A DNA stretch of 64,000 nucleotides, from the NCBI RefSeq assembly GCF_907164915.1, contig NC_061862.1, forward strand, positions 139,677,520 through 139,741,519. Direction: 5' to 3'. Within the stretch, counting starts at the first letter, position 1. The number at the start of each line of letters is the position of its first letter. The DNA comes from Impatiens glandulifera (lineage: Eukaryota > Streptophyta > Magnoliopsida > Ericales > Balsaminaceae). Position numbers and translations under genes: made by a program. Shown here in pieces: positions 44,403-56,300 of the stretch. Under the pieces are notes generated by a model, which was given only the letters and a program-made list of their open reading frames with translations, ran no database searches and had not been told where the DNA came from.

Positions 44403-45740
44403 ATGGCTTCATTTCCACGTTTTCTTACTGCCGCCATAATCTTAACCATACTATTCTTCGTTTCTCCCTCTAACTCTACTTCCCGAGGCCCACTCCTCAA
44501 CCACCAACTTACCTACAAAGAAAACACAGGATTCCGTGTTAGCCTAACGCATGTTGACTCCGGCGCAAACTTCACCACGTTCGAAAGATTACAACGAGCC
44601 ATGAAACGAGGAAACAACCGTCTAAACCAGCTCAACGGTTTAATGGCATCTTCAGATGATCTATCGTCTCTTGTTTATCCAGGAAATGGAGAGTTCTTGA
44701 TGAATCTTTCTATAGGAACTCCCCCGACAGAATTCATTGCTATAATGGACACGGGTAGTGATCTGATATGGACACAGTGTAGGCCTTGCCAAAATTGTTA
44801 TGATCAGTCAACACCCATATTTGATCCCCAGGGTTCTTCTTCTTTCTTGAAGCTCTCTTGCTATAGTCATCAATGTGGTGAACTACCTTCCTCCGTATGT
44901 AGATCGGATGGTTGTGAATATACGTATACATACGGTGATTATTCCTCAACACAAGGGATTATGGCCACGGAAACATTTACCTTCGGTAATATATCCGTGG
45001 CCAATTTAGGGTTTGGATGTGGAGAGGATAATCAGGGAAATGGTTTTACCCAGGGAACGGGGTTGGTTGGGTTTGGTCGTGGCCCGCTATCTCTTGTATC
45101 ACAATTACGAGAGCCCGCTTTCTCTTATTGTTTCACCTCGATTTACTCCATGCAAACTAGTACTCTATTAGTCGGGCCTTTGGCCTTGAACTCGATTGGT
45201 ACTAACGTGTCACGTCAAAAAACAACTCCTATCTACACTAATCCATCTCGATCTTCTCTTTACTACATTCACCTTCAAGGAATAACCGTTGGCACCGTAT
45301 CATTGCCGATTGAGAGATCTAGTTTAGCGATAAGAAGTGATGGTAGTGGTGGTATGATCATAGATTCTGGAACGACAGTCACGTACTTGGAGAATAGTGT
45401 TTTTGACCTAGTGAAGGCAGAGTTCATCAACCAGGTGAAGTTTAAAGTTGATGATTCTGGAGTAACAGGGTTTGACCTATGCTTTGTAGTGCCAAATGGA
45501 ACTTTATATATCCAGGTTCCGAGGCTTGTATTCCACTTTGAAGATGCGGACGTGGAGTTTCCTGCAAATAACTACATGCAGGCGGATTCTACCCTAGGTT
45601 TGATGTGTTTGATTATGGATGGATCCAATGGGTTGTCGATATTTGGAAATTTAATGCAGCAGAACATAATGGTTGTTCATGATTTGAACAAGGAGACTAT
45701 ATCTTTCATACCAACTCAATGTGATAAGATAAGATCATGA
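44403..45740 (+). CDS. Nepenthesin-type aspartic protease (peptidase family A1), intronless
   Basis: The frame encodes 445 residues. Residues 1-26 form a signal peptide, followed by a propeptide (to about 92). The two-lobed A1 protease then has catalytic Asp116 in DTGSD and Asp321 in DSGTT, and flap tyrosine around 177 (YTYGDYSSTQG). A cysteine-rich insert after the first motif (CRPCQNC at 126-132 and further Cys to about 171) is the hallmark of plant nepenthesin-like enzymes. GFGRGPLSLVSQL and the C-terminal SIFGNLMQQN block are typical. Several N-glycosylation sites (56, 101, 196, 268) suit a secreted or vacuolar/apoplastic enzyme. Relatives act in defence signalling, digestion and development; the substrate here is unknown. 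Length and motifs are complete. A pyrimidine-rich leader (about 44262-44400) precedes the ATG, with an overlapping upstream ATG at 44258. Confidence 0.95.
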   Translation: MASFPRFLTAAIILTILFFVSPSNSTSRGPLLNHQLTYKENTGFRVSLTHVDSGANFTTFERLQRAMKRGNNRLNQLNGLMASSDDLSSLVYPGNGEFLMNLSIGTPPTEFIAIMDTGSDLIWTQCRPCQNCYDQSTPIFDPQGSSSFLKLSCYSHQCGELPSSVCRSDGCEYTYTYGDYSSTQGIMATETFTFGNISVANLGFGCGEDNQGNGFTQGTGLVGFGRGPLSLVSQLREPAFSYCFTSIYSMQTSTLLVGPLALNSIGTNVSRQKTTPIYTNPSRSSLYYIHLQGITVGTVSLPIERSSLAIRSDGSGGMIIDSGTTVTYLENSVFDLVKAEFINQVKFKVDDSGVTGFDLCFVVPNGTLYIQVPRLVFHFEDADVEFPANNYMQADSTLGLMCLIMDGSNGLSIFGNLMQQNIMVVHDLNKETISFIPTQCDKIRS

Positions 45741-46514
45741 TGATCACATATCTTTCTTATTACATCTATGTTCACCCGTTACTTTATAAGAAATGGCATG
45801 TTTAATTTTCATCATCATGATTATATATGCATTTGTTATGTTTGCTTTATGTAAAAAAAAATGGCAATTTCATAAAAGACACTTGGAAAGCGTGAAATAC
45901 AAGAAAGTGAAGAAAAAAAACAACTCTAGGAACAACATTTTTCTTAACAAACTATTATAAAAATGGGGTTCAAAGCTGCTTCGTACTAGAGTTGTTGAGA
46001 GTTTAATGATGATGCAAGCAAGATTTTTATTTAATTTATTAATTTAAAAAGTTAATTAACTTGACTCAAATAGATATTACTCCATTTCAACTTATTATTA
46101 GTTGATGCAAAAAAGATGTTATGACAAATTGAAACTTCACGCTTTTTAGATTATATTTTAAAGTTGAAATGACTTGTTTTTGTTAAGTTTTATTTTATAT
46201 TTGGGTAAAAACAACTTGTGTTTTTACCTTGTTTCAAAAATATCTTCAAGAACACTATAATATTTAGTTTAAATGATAATAAGTTGTTTCAAAAAATGAA
46301 CATAAGTTTAATTGGGGGTACAACTAGGATGTATTTATGTTAGAGTTGAGATAACGTAAACGTGCTCAAATATATATAGGGAAGAATCTCAATTTTTACA
46401 AAGAATTTTTTTTTGAAAAGAGGTGTCAACTTTACCCATTAATTATTAAAATTGTATTTTTATATATGAACTTGGCTAAATCTGTCAATTTTATTCAAAT
46501 GTGACGGAAATCTG
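45741..46514. other. Intergenic, 3' flank of the protease gene
   Basis: AT-rich; a polyadenylation-like A-run lies near 45850. Nothing else recognised. Confidence 0.5.
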
Positions 46515-46857
46515 TAAGAGTGTGTTTGATGAATTGAAATTGGAATTGGAATTGAAGGGGTCAATTCCAATTATGATGTTTGTTTGAAGAATTAAATTTA
46601 GGGTTGGATTTAGAATTTAAATTCTGGTGGAATTATAAACCATGTATTTATTATCCTTTGAATTCCGGCCAAAATAGGTAAGAATTCTAATTCAATCAAA
46701 CAAACACATCATACCCATTTCCTTTCACCTCTCTCTCTTTTCCCATTTTCAGCTTTCACCCTCTCTCTCCTTCCCCATTTTCCAGATTCTAGAGCTCGTA
46801 TTATTTCCCTTCCAATTAAATCTTCTTTCATTAAACTCTTGAGAAAAAAATCCAGAA

Positions 46858-47705
46858 GGAAAGAGGATACTTGATCATATAAGTAACATACAACTACACG
46901 ACAAACCAGATATTAATGAATGGAAAGCTGAGGACAATAGGAAGTTGGTATCGAAGAAAATATGGGAGGTAACTCGAGAAAAAAGCATAGAAAGTAGAAT
47001 AGGCTCCTCTTGTATGGTCAACGAAGATTATTCCTAGACACCAGTTCATCATATGGCTCGCCTTCTAGGAAAGACTCAGCACTCGTGATCATATCAGCAA
47101 GTATATGAGCATTCCGGACACGAGCTGTCTTCTATGTAGAGGAAATGAAGAAACAATAGATCACCTATTCGGGAGCTGCTGTATTGCTTCAGAGTTTTGG
47201 GACAAATTCTATAAAAGCCTGGAACTGATTAGTTTCCCGAGCGAATGGAATGAAATCAAAGATGCAGCACTACTCAAAACCAAGGAAAAAGATTTGTAAC
47301 AAGCGTGTTCAAGTGCGGCTTTGGAGCAGTGGTGTATAACATTTGACAAGAACGGAATGCAAGGCTATATGGGAGAACCCACAAGAGCATTGAAGAGTTA
47401 TAGAAAGATATTATATCGAATTATAGCACCCTCGCAGGAACGTGGACAAGAATTCCAAGCACGGAGCAGAACTGGAATATCAATAGGAACTGGAATTTAC
47501 CGTTTTTTAAGCTCACTAGAATTGAAAATATTGTAATCAGATAATTCATTTACGTTTTTAGCTTTTTAGCTTTTATTCAGAATGTTACGACTTCAAAATC
47601 ATTCTAGGCCAATCTAGAATGATCTCTTAAACTCGTGTTTTTTTTCCAATTTTTAGGAATTTTTAATAAAATGACGCTAAGTCGTTTTTCCCAAAAAATA
47701 AAATA
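46858..47705 (+). mobile_element. LINE 3' fragment nested in the Harbinger element
   Basis: The plus strand reads the same LINE family as 60347-61650. A start near EWKAEDNRKLVSKKIWEV is followed by the zinc-binding region at 47105-47299 (SCLLCRGNEETIDHLFGSC), then a 3' end with TTTTTAATAAAATGACGCTA and AGTCGTTTTTCCC before A-rich sequence. The frame is broken by stops and frame changes. The 5' end is truncated. A target duplication was not clear. Confidence 0.8.
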
Positions 47706-48393
47706 AAAAATCTTCTTCTTCTTTCTCTTCTATTATGTAACGGTCGACGACGGGCGACGATCTCTCACTGGCGGCGACGATCTCTCATTTCTTCAACATC
47801 AGGTACCTCACATATATCTCTTCAACGCCCATTGGAAACACTTTCTATTTTTTTTGTTTCTGGATCTGGATGTTTTTAGATATTTCTTTGGGTTTGAGTG
47901 ATGTCATGTATTTGTGGAATAGAAGTAGACTCTTTGTTTTTGTATGTGATGCTTTATGATTATCAAAAAGATTATGGCTATTTATGGGGTATATGGTAAA
48001 ATTAGAGTATGTAGAATATGATAAGTGTTAGTTTGATAAATATGTTTGTTAGTATCTAGTAAGATTATGACTAATTATTAGTATTTTGATGCCTAAGATT
48101 GATTCTAAATGCATTTATGATTTTTCTGTTTTAAAGTTTAAATTTATGTAATCTTAGTTTTTAAATCGAATAGATTTAAATCAGGTTATTTGGAGTTAGA
48201 ATCAAATAGAAGGTAAGTTGGTTAATGATTTGAAATATGTGATAGATTAACACATCCTTAATACCTTTTTGGTCTCCATATTGCAATTGTGGATTGGTCA
48301 CCATTAATTGCAATTGTGAAATATGAAAACAACATATGATACATATAAACCTTATTTAATTTTATTTATTTTGCAGAACGTGGTATCTTATTA

Positions 48394-49846
48394 ATGGATG
48401 ATAACAGTTTAGTACAAGTAAAAAAAGAAAATTACTTCTTGATGTAATAACTCAAACCACTATTGCAATTGTGGATTGGTTACAAGAACAACCTATATTA
48501 AGAGTCCCACGATATGACACTGAGGAAAATAATGCATTAAGAAAAATATTATTAAAAAGATTATATGGATAAAAAGACAAGACTTGTTTTGACTTATTAC
48601 GATTTACAAAACACAGTTTCACTATGTTTTGTGAATTATTGCGTGAAAAGGGTTTACAAGATAATAGCAATGTGACGGTTGAAGAATTTGTAGCCATGTT
48701 CTTACTTGTACTAGGATATAGAGTAAAACTTCGGGTACTTGGAGGTATCTATATTCGTTCATTAGAGACAATTAATAGGCGCTTTCATGAAGTACTACAC
48801 TTGGTTCTCAGTTTAAGTAAGGATTTTATAAGATTACCTAATCAAGTTGATAATGTTGATGAAAATGATCATAAATGGAGGTGGTTCAAGGTTAGTATCA
48901 AAATTAAGCTTGACATATATTTGTAGATTATTTTAGAAATTATATAGTTTAATTTTAATTTTTTTAGGACTGCCTTGGAGCTTTGGATGGAACACATGTT
49001 GAGATGACTATTCCACTTAAGGATCAAGGTAGATATCGAAATAGGAAACAACAGATAACAACTAATATTTTGGGAGTATATGATAGAAAGATTTTGAAAT
49101 TTCTTTATGTTCTTCCTGGATGGGAAGGTTCACCATTAGATTTAAAAGTTTTACGAAGTGCATTAGTGAGAGAAAGGGATCCATTTCTTGTGGTGACTGG
49201 TATTGTTTTTAAATTTTATTTATATTAGTAGCATTAAGAAGACTAATAAATTTGAACTTTATTTAGGAAATTATTATCTAGTTGATGCTGGATATGCAAA
49301 TATTCCAGGATTTTTAGCTCCTTATCGTTCTACTCGTTATCACCTAAATGAATGGTCAAGTCATGGTAATCGTCCTTCTAACTATAAGGAATTATTTAAC
49401 CTACGACACTCTTTAGCAATAAATTCAGTAAAGAGAACACTTGGATTGCTGAAAAAACAATGGGCAGTACTTCGTCAACCATTATTTTTTGGTACTAATA
49501 CACAGGTGAATTTTTATAACATAATTATAAGAATTGGTCATATTATTTCCTTGACATAGATACACCAATATTTGTCTCAATAATTAATTTACTTGAATGA
49601 CAGGTTCGTATTATTAATTCTTGTTGTGTTCTTCATAACTACATTCGTGAAATTGCAAGTGAATTAGATTATCCATTGTTGCATGAGGTTGATTGTGATT
49701 TGGCACAACAATCAAATGAAGTATTTTATGTGGACTATGAAGATGTCATAACAAATGTACAAGGTGGTAGTCAATGGACAAATTTTAGGGATGATATGGC
49801 AAGGGAGAGGTATAGTCAATATCAAGTTAGGAGTGGTAGAACTTAA
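48394..49846 (+). pseudogene. Harbinger transposase (HARBI1-like DDE nuclease), inactivated
   Basis: Likely exons are 48394-48890, 48968-49199, 49267-49505 and 49604-49846, all with GT/AG joins. The product would have the N-terminal helix-turn-helix region (VTVEEFVAMFLLVLGYRVKL), the first catalytic Asp in GALDGTH (exon 2) and the second in LVDAGY (exon 3). The third catalytic residue, Glu in the usual VIER-FG context, reads Lys in INSVKRTLGLLKK. There is also a frame change near 48425 (the ATG frame stops at 48444) and a TAA at about 48570. In this superfamily the enzyme cuts and pastes the element together with the Myb-like partner. This copy should be catalytically dead. Confidence 0.88.
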
Positions 49847-49978
49847 TTACATGTTTTTAGTGATTTTAGTTTATGTTAATCTAGTATAATTGTGGTGATG
49901 TGTATCTTCTTATATATATATAAAATCTTTGTTGGTGTCTTTTCTAATCAATCTTATATTTTCACTCTATATTTTGAA

Positions 49979-50824
49979 AAGATAAAGAGAACGAAGACTA
50001 AATTGTATCTCAAATGGACATCAATGATGGATAATGTGCTAACAAATGTATTGCTTGAGCAACATAATTTGGGAAATCTTCCTCCTAACGGATGGAAATC
50101 TGTTGCATATGCTGCTGTGGTTAGTGCATTACACAATTAATGTAATGTTAATGTTAGTAGGGAAAATATACAATCGCGACTTAAGACTTGGGATAAACAT
50201 TACGCTGTTATAAGTGTTATGCTTGGTACGAGTGGATTTGGATGGGATTGGGATATAAAAGTGGTGAAAGTGGATAGTGAAGAAGTTTGGACAACTTATG
50301 TTAAGGTATATTAGTTTATGTTGCTTGAATTCTTATTTTAAGATAACACTTTTATATATATTTTTGTGACTTGTGTATAGGCACACCCAGATGCGAGTCA
50401 TTATAGAAGTAAAATTGTTGAGAATTGGGAAGTTTTGTAAATTATTTGTGGACAAGATAAAGCTAATGGAAGTGGAGTTGAAACGGCTGATGAAGGCGCA
50501 AGAGCTATGTTTGAAGATATAGAGAGTTGTTCAAAATTAAGTAAATAATCAACTAGTGTAGAACGACCTTCTAAAAGAACTCGTCATAATGATATGGCCA
50601 ATGCAATATCCAAGATGGCTGACGTGGTTGGTAAGACATACAATGTTGAAAAGACATGTGCTCAACAAGTTTTTGATGAACTATCAAAAATTTCAAACTT
50701 AGAGGAGACACAATTTCTACAAGTTGTTGATGTACTCACAACAAACGAGAGGATGTACGAATTGTTTCTAACAATCCCTGAGCGTATGAGGCGTGCATGG
50801 ATTTTGTTACAAATAAAGAAGTGA
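49979..50824 (+). pseudogene. Harbinger Myb/SANT-like ORF, inactivated
   Basis: The frame begins with LKWTSMMDNVLTNVLLEQ and a trihelix/SANT-like block. It continues across an intron at about 50307-50381 and ends with the conserved helical C-terminus (50594-50824, ending MRRAWILLQIKK). In-frame stops occur at about 50138, 50438 and 50546. In PIF/Harbinger elements this protein binds DNA and brings the transposase to the ends. Confidence 0.85.
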
Positions 50825-51608
50825 TCATCAAGTTCTGAGATTTCCAATTTCTTATTTTGTGGGCTTTTAACGTGTTTCTTTTGTTATTAAGACTGTTTTT
50901 ATCTCATATATGGGTAGGAAGATACTTGAAACTTATTGTATACAAAATTATAAACTTTTCTATGTTACTTTGATCTTCTATCAAAATATTATTATAACTT
51001 GTCTGATGTTATGCTAATTTTTAGTAAAAAAATTGTCTTGCTGAAAATTTGTTTAATTAAGTTGTTTTTTTTTTAGAATTTTTGTTTAAAATTATTGATA
51101 TAAAGTTACTTTTAATCATTTGTCAAAATTATGTTCATAAAATAATTTCTTCCAAACAAAAGAATTAGAATTAAATTAAAATTCTATCATTTTCCCAAAC
51201 ATAAGAATTGGAATTGAATTACAATTCTATCATTTTCCCAAATATAGGAATTGAAATTGTAATTTAATGTCAATTCTCATTAAATTGGAATTAGAATTCT
51301 AATGCCAATTCCAATCCCCCTCATCAAACACACCCTATCGGATTTACAATCTCTAATGGATTTACAATCTTACTATGTTTCCCTGCCACATCATATTCAC
51401 ATATTTTTGTAGCTCGGTATTATATTAATGTTAAAATATAAGGCATAGGAAAAAATAACCCTTCTTCTACCCAGAACTCCATCCCCTTCTCTCATTTCCC
51501 AACCAGCAAAACTTTTACAGTCAAAGCCGTTAGCCAAATTCTAAACCATCAAAGTCTAACTAATGCTAGGCATGGACTCAGTCCATGGTTTCAGACCATT
51601 ATCAAAAG

Positions 51609-51616
51609 TATATATA
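51609..51616 (+). promoter_or_regulatory. Possible TATA box upstream of the small membrane ORF
   Basis: TATATATA followed by CCCACCC lies about 200 bases before the ATG at 51815. This would leave a leader of about 170 bases. Confidence 0.35.
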
Positions 51617-51814
51617 CCCACCCTAGAACAAGCTCAATTATATAATCTCTTCTTACAGCTTCAATTCTTTTTAAAATTGATTCAATTTAATTGAAGGAAA
51701 CTTTGATTTTAGTGTGAAGATCTCTCAGTGTTGTTTTTGTTTTATGTACTAAGAACTTTAAGAGCTTGTACCATGTAGAAGAAACAGAAATCAGACAATT
51801 TCAGAAGTGGGTTC

Positions 51815-52051
51815 ATGAATCATGAGGATCATCATACCCATGATATTCATCATGATCACATATCAAAAAGCTCCATAGTCATCTCACACCATTCATCCAA
51901 GCATCCATTCCCTTTTGTACTAGACGAATTAGATTCACAATTACTAACTCTAATATTATTCCACCAAACTATAATTATTCTTCTGATCATGATCATATCC
52001 ATTGTTGTTCAGCTGGGTATATATATATTTGAAAATTTCCTGGAACCATGA
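51815..52051 (+). CDS. Small His-rich protein with one C-terminal membrane segment, hypothetical
   Basis: The frame encodes 78 residues. The N-terminal part is rich in His, Asp and Ser (HEDHHTHDIHHDH), and a strongly hydrophobic stretch follows at about 43-72 (LLTLILFHQTIIILLIMIIS). A TATA box and a leader-like, less AT-rich upstream region support transcription. Another ATG lies upstream at 51772 in the short leader. No family is recognised. It may be a genuine tail-anchored small protein or chance. Confidence 0.4.
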   Translation: MNHEDHHTHDIHHDHISKSSIVISHHSSKHPFPFVLDELDSQLLTLILFHQTIIILLIMIISIVVQLGIYIFENFLEP

Positions 52052-53070
52052 GTCGATGATTAACATTAATTAGACTTTGATGGTTTAGAGTTCGGCTGGG
52101 AGGTTATAGGAGACTTCGAAGAAGGATTTTGACTGAAAAAGTTTTGCAGGTTGGGGAGATGAGAGAAGGGGATGGGGATGCAACAGGGAGATGAAAAGGG
52201 GATGGGGTTGGGTTTAGGGTTGTTTTTTCTTATGTCAAACATGTGAATATGACTTGAAGAACATGTCGAAATTGTGACTCCTTCAGATATTTCCGTCAAC
52301 TTGAATAAAATTGACATATTTAGACAAGTTCATATATAAAAATAGAATTTTAATACTTAATAGAGACCTTGAATATTTATTCAAAGTAGTTCATCAATTA
52401 CTTCTCTAATTCTTTTAAAGGGACTTTGACACACATTGATTCACCTGTTTCATCTATAATTTCCTTTGATAATTATATTCCCTAATTTCTATCTTTTTCA
52501 ATGAAATAGCTTATCGATTCAATCTCCATCAATAACTATTTACAGTATAGTTGTCAATTTAGTTATGTATATGATGTTTATAATAGATTTTATGTACCTG
52601 ATTGAATGTACAACCTTGATAATTTATATTGTTAGTAACACTTAGTTTTTTTTATATTTGATGAAATGTTCACATAGTTTTTCTATTTCATTTTCTTAAA
52701 ATCCAAATTGACGATAATTTCCAAATCAATTACACAACCACACAAATATGAGGAACAACTACATCCGAATTGGATACGACCTGGGAGATGACAAAGTTAA
52801 ATGGGTCATAACAAAGAAATTGGTTCGTTTGAAAGGATATACAATTAGAAAAAAATATTGGATTTCCTTGTTTTATTTTATACTAGGAATGATATCGAAC
52901 TAAATATTATACAAGTTGGTGATTGGAGAAAGTTCTTGATAATGTGTGTCTCATGAATCTATGCATTGTTTTTTGTTTATTAATTATTTTAATCTTAATG
53001 AATTAAGATCCACACTTTCACCAATTGAACTGAAAGAATTTTTGTTATAATTAGTTCAACCACTTATCAA
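52052..53070. other. Intergenic, includes a repeated GAAAGTTCTTGAT block
   Basis: No gene recognised. A phrase around 52920-52950 (GGAGAAAGTTCTTGATAATGTG) recurs in related form at about 53205 and 61785. Confidence 0.45.
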
Positions 53071-53074
53071 CACT

Positions 53075-53170
53075 CCAACGAATTGAGAATACGAATGGGG
53101 GTTTAAACTCGCGACATTCGGCTAATATGACAAACGCACTAACCATCTGAGCTCTTTGAGTGCAAACCCA
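53075..53170 (-). mobile_element. tRNA-related SINE-like head, minus strand
   Basis: The complement reads AAAGAGCTCAGATGGTTAGT (box-A-like) and, about 30 bases on, GCGAGTTTAAACCCCC (box-B-like). The arrangement suits a Pol III promoter inside a SINE. It lacks the fold and CCA-end context of a functional tRNA. Confidence 0.55.
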
Positions 53171-53399
53171 CCCCTTATCAAAACCCTACCTGGTGATCGT
53201 TGATTAAAGAAAGTTCTCTTTAATGTGAGCCTAATTAATCAATTTTACTTGAATTAGATTTCTGAACAAGAAGAATGATGGATTTCTATGCTTATTTTAA
53301 TTTCGACTCGGCTTGAAACTACAATGAAGTAAGAGCCTTGTTGTTATATTTGATTCTTTTAGGAGGGAATACAGTCAGAAATTGATAATGTTAATAAAA

Positions 53400-56300
53400 A
53401 AATTCTCACCTCTTATCCACACATTACTATACAAGGCGTTAATTCCATGGAATTAACCATGTAAACTAATAACATTAGTGTAGATACTCAAATTTACACC
53501 TCGAAATTAAAACAAATATATTCGGTCATGTATTATGATCAAACTTAATTATTGGACTAGCGGAGCAAAAATTACTTTTCGGAATTGGTTTAGAACACCT
53601 TTTGAGTAACGGTTCAAAGCCAATTTAAAAAAATACCTTTATTTGTTTGTGTACGTTCAGAATGTCCGTTTTAAAAAATCTTGAATTTTGAGTATAATAT
53701 TGATGTTGGACAAAATGTACAAAACAACCAATTCCGGGCTTGTTTGTGTGTCCAAACATTATTTTTCATAAAAGTCGGAATTCGGGAAACCTGAAACTTT
53801 CAAATTGACCGGTTCGAAATATTATAAATTTGAATATAATATTGGTGCTGGAAATTTTGTATATAAAAGGGCAAAAAGTTCAAAAACCTAGTTAAACTAG
53901 GCGAGTCAAGAACGGGTCAACATAAGTCAACGGGTAAAAAAGGATTCAAAAATGCGCGTGCTGATGTCATGTTGACGGTGCGAAATTATTTGTAAAATGC
54001 CTAAATGTATGCATTTGGCGTTCTATTTCGCTAAAGAAATCCTGAAGGGATCTTCGACTCGAAAAATTCACCTAGGTCGGTATACTCAACGGAATAAGTT
54101 GTTATTGGATGATTTGGAAAACTTGAATAGTCCTCTACGTTATTCGTTTGTATCCAAAATGGAGTTGAAACTCTTAACCCTTGAAATCGGCGGTACAAGA
54201 CGATGCGACCAAGACGGAATCAAACTTGACATGACCACGGTGTATAATTAATAAGCTATAGTGTTTAAAATTTGGATTGTGACCTACAATTGGAAATCTA
54301 AGATGCAGACCATTCGAATGACACTACTCCCCTACTCCCGCATCTCCATTCAACATCTAAGGGTAAATTTATCCCGAAAATCCGTTGTAGGTTCACCCAC
54401 ATAATTCCTGGAGCGAACTAAAGCATCAGGTGACTTTTAAAATATATATCTTTTGTTTGGCTCAGCCATTTTAAGAAAATAAATATCGTTGGAAAGGCCA
54501 TTGAGTTAGCTTTCTTTTGATACTAATTAGCACTCATGGTTCGACATACAACCCACGATATGTCGCCCGTAAGCAAAGTTGTTCACTTTATGACTCCGAC
54601 ATTCCATCAAGAATTGCATGGAGTTGCGACTAGTCTTTGAGATTTCGTCCAATACAAATGTTATAGCTAACAAACTCACATTTCTAACGCATCATGGCTC
54701 AGCCTCAATGGTGATTTAAGTCAAGAGTTACGACCATTTGATGTTTTAGTTGAACGAAGACAACTAAAAACAAAAACCAGAAAAGGCCTAACTTCAAAAA
54801 GGGTAACTCGGTCTACACTTGACCATTTGGCTCAAACAAAGGCTCGAAGTGTAGCTCAACCAATTACCTACAAGGATAAATTCAGCCCAGATATAGCTAA
54901 AGAATAAATGAAGTCAGTTTAACTCATCAACTGAGTTACCAGTTTTTTCTAAAAACCAAAATCCCAAGTTACCCTTGCCTAAGGGTGTATCTAGGTGTTA
55001 CCTCATTAAATTGAGTACAGAGAATTCATTTTCCAAGTTTGACACTTACACAAGAGACATAGAAAACTTGAGAGTTAAACTATCAATTGAAGAACAATCG
55101 GAAGGATATTTTGGCGAGATTCAAAGCTTCTCCGACGAGTTCGTTTTCAACTTCATTTCTTCTTTGCTTTTATTGCTTCAAGTAGATCTTCTTATACTTA
55201 TTATGATGTAATACATTTAGGACATCGGTTATATACACCAACGCTGATGATGGTTGTATTTTCTAATTGTTTGATGAATTAATTTATGATTTGATTAATT
55301 AGTTGATGAATCATTTGAATGTTGTTTGAATGATTGGTTAACCTAGCTGGTAGAGTCCTAGGTTAGATAGAGTCTTAGTTAGGAAGAGGCTAAGTCTTAA
55401 CTAACCTTGTTTCTGAAAATTTTGTCGCTGGAATCTTCAACAATTGGTCATCGGAGGAAGAATTGCTGGCCAGTTCTTCAATGATGTTTTAGACTACCTC
55501 TTCGATGGAGCGTTAGTGCAATGAAGCTCTTTAGGACAAGGAGCAATCTCGTGATGATCGCAGAGCCAATGCCTTGACGGACGACGAGTTACAAGAGCTA
55601 ACATTTGTCCAATTTCTAGATTTGTAGAAGAATCGTCCTTGTATTCCTCTATTCCTCATTTCTATTTGTCGAAATGTTTTTCTATGACATTCATTAGGTT
55701 CGCGAGCCTCTGTCGTGATGAGTTTCGACAGGACGAGGCAAAGGCAAGACCATAACTACATATTTGTCGGACGTTGGAAGTCCAGATCGGAGGAACAAAG
55801 TGCTCCTCTGTTCTTCGATGTTGAATTTCTAATCGCGAATTAGACATCCGCAAGGTGATGAGGTTGTAGCTGATTCCGAGGTAACCTCCGAGCAGGCGAG
55901 GTCAGGTGGAGAATCTTCTTGTGCATCCATGATGTCGGGAAGGAGCGAAGCATCTGTAGTCAGAGAAAGATGATGAAGGCCGTGGTAGATTTTTTTGATT
56001 CCTTCTTTCTGAATTCCTGAAGTTCCAAGTCGTATTCAAGTTCGCCCCATGACTTCTTTAATGTTTACTTTTTACTAGAAACTTTAATTCAAAATTAATT
56101 TAATTATTCCGAATAAAATAGGCCCTATAACTCTCTATCTTATGCAATTTTGACCTCAATACTCTCAAATTCGAATTATTTTCAAAGAATTTGAATACAT
56201 TTGGTCTCTGGACTATTGCTTACGTCCAATTCGACCCTCTAACTTTATATTTGTCCAACTTTGAATATAAAGTTTTAATTTCAACTTTTGGGAAATTCCT

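Larger units (their letters stand above)
46518..51334 (+). mobile_element. PIF/Harbinger DNA transposon, 4.8 kb, degenerate, with nested LINE
   Basis: The left end reads GAGTGTGTTTGATGAATTG and the complement of the right end GGGTGTGTTTGATGAGGGG; both run into AATTGGAATT-rich subterminal repeats. Three-base flanks are TAA (46515-46517) and TAT (51335-51337), close to the TWA targets of this superfamily. Inside, in order, lie a LINE fragment (about 46858-47705), a DDE transposase gene and a Myb/SANT-like ORF, the standard two-gene content. Both ORFs carry inactivating changes. Confidence 0.9.

Noticed and set aside
44258..44473. 71-codon frame overlapping the protease start
   Set aside because: It lies in the pyrimidine-rich leader in another frame and has no motif. 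It may act at most as an upstream ORF.
52066..52317. 83-codon minus-strand frame rich in Pro and Ser
   Set aside because: It has no promoter, motif or conserved feature. Composition follows the local GGGGATGGGG-type strand bias.
53075..53170. Functional tRNA gene
   Set aside because: A- and B-box words are present, but no full cloverleaf with acceptor pairing could be drawn. Related repeats occur elsewhere, so a SINE is more likely.
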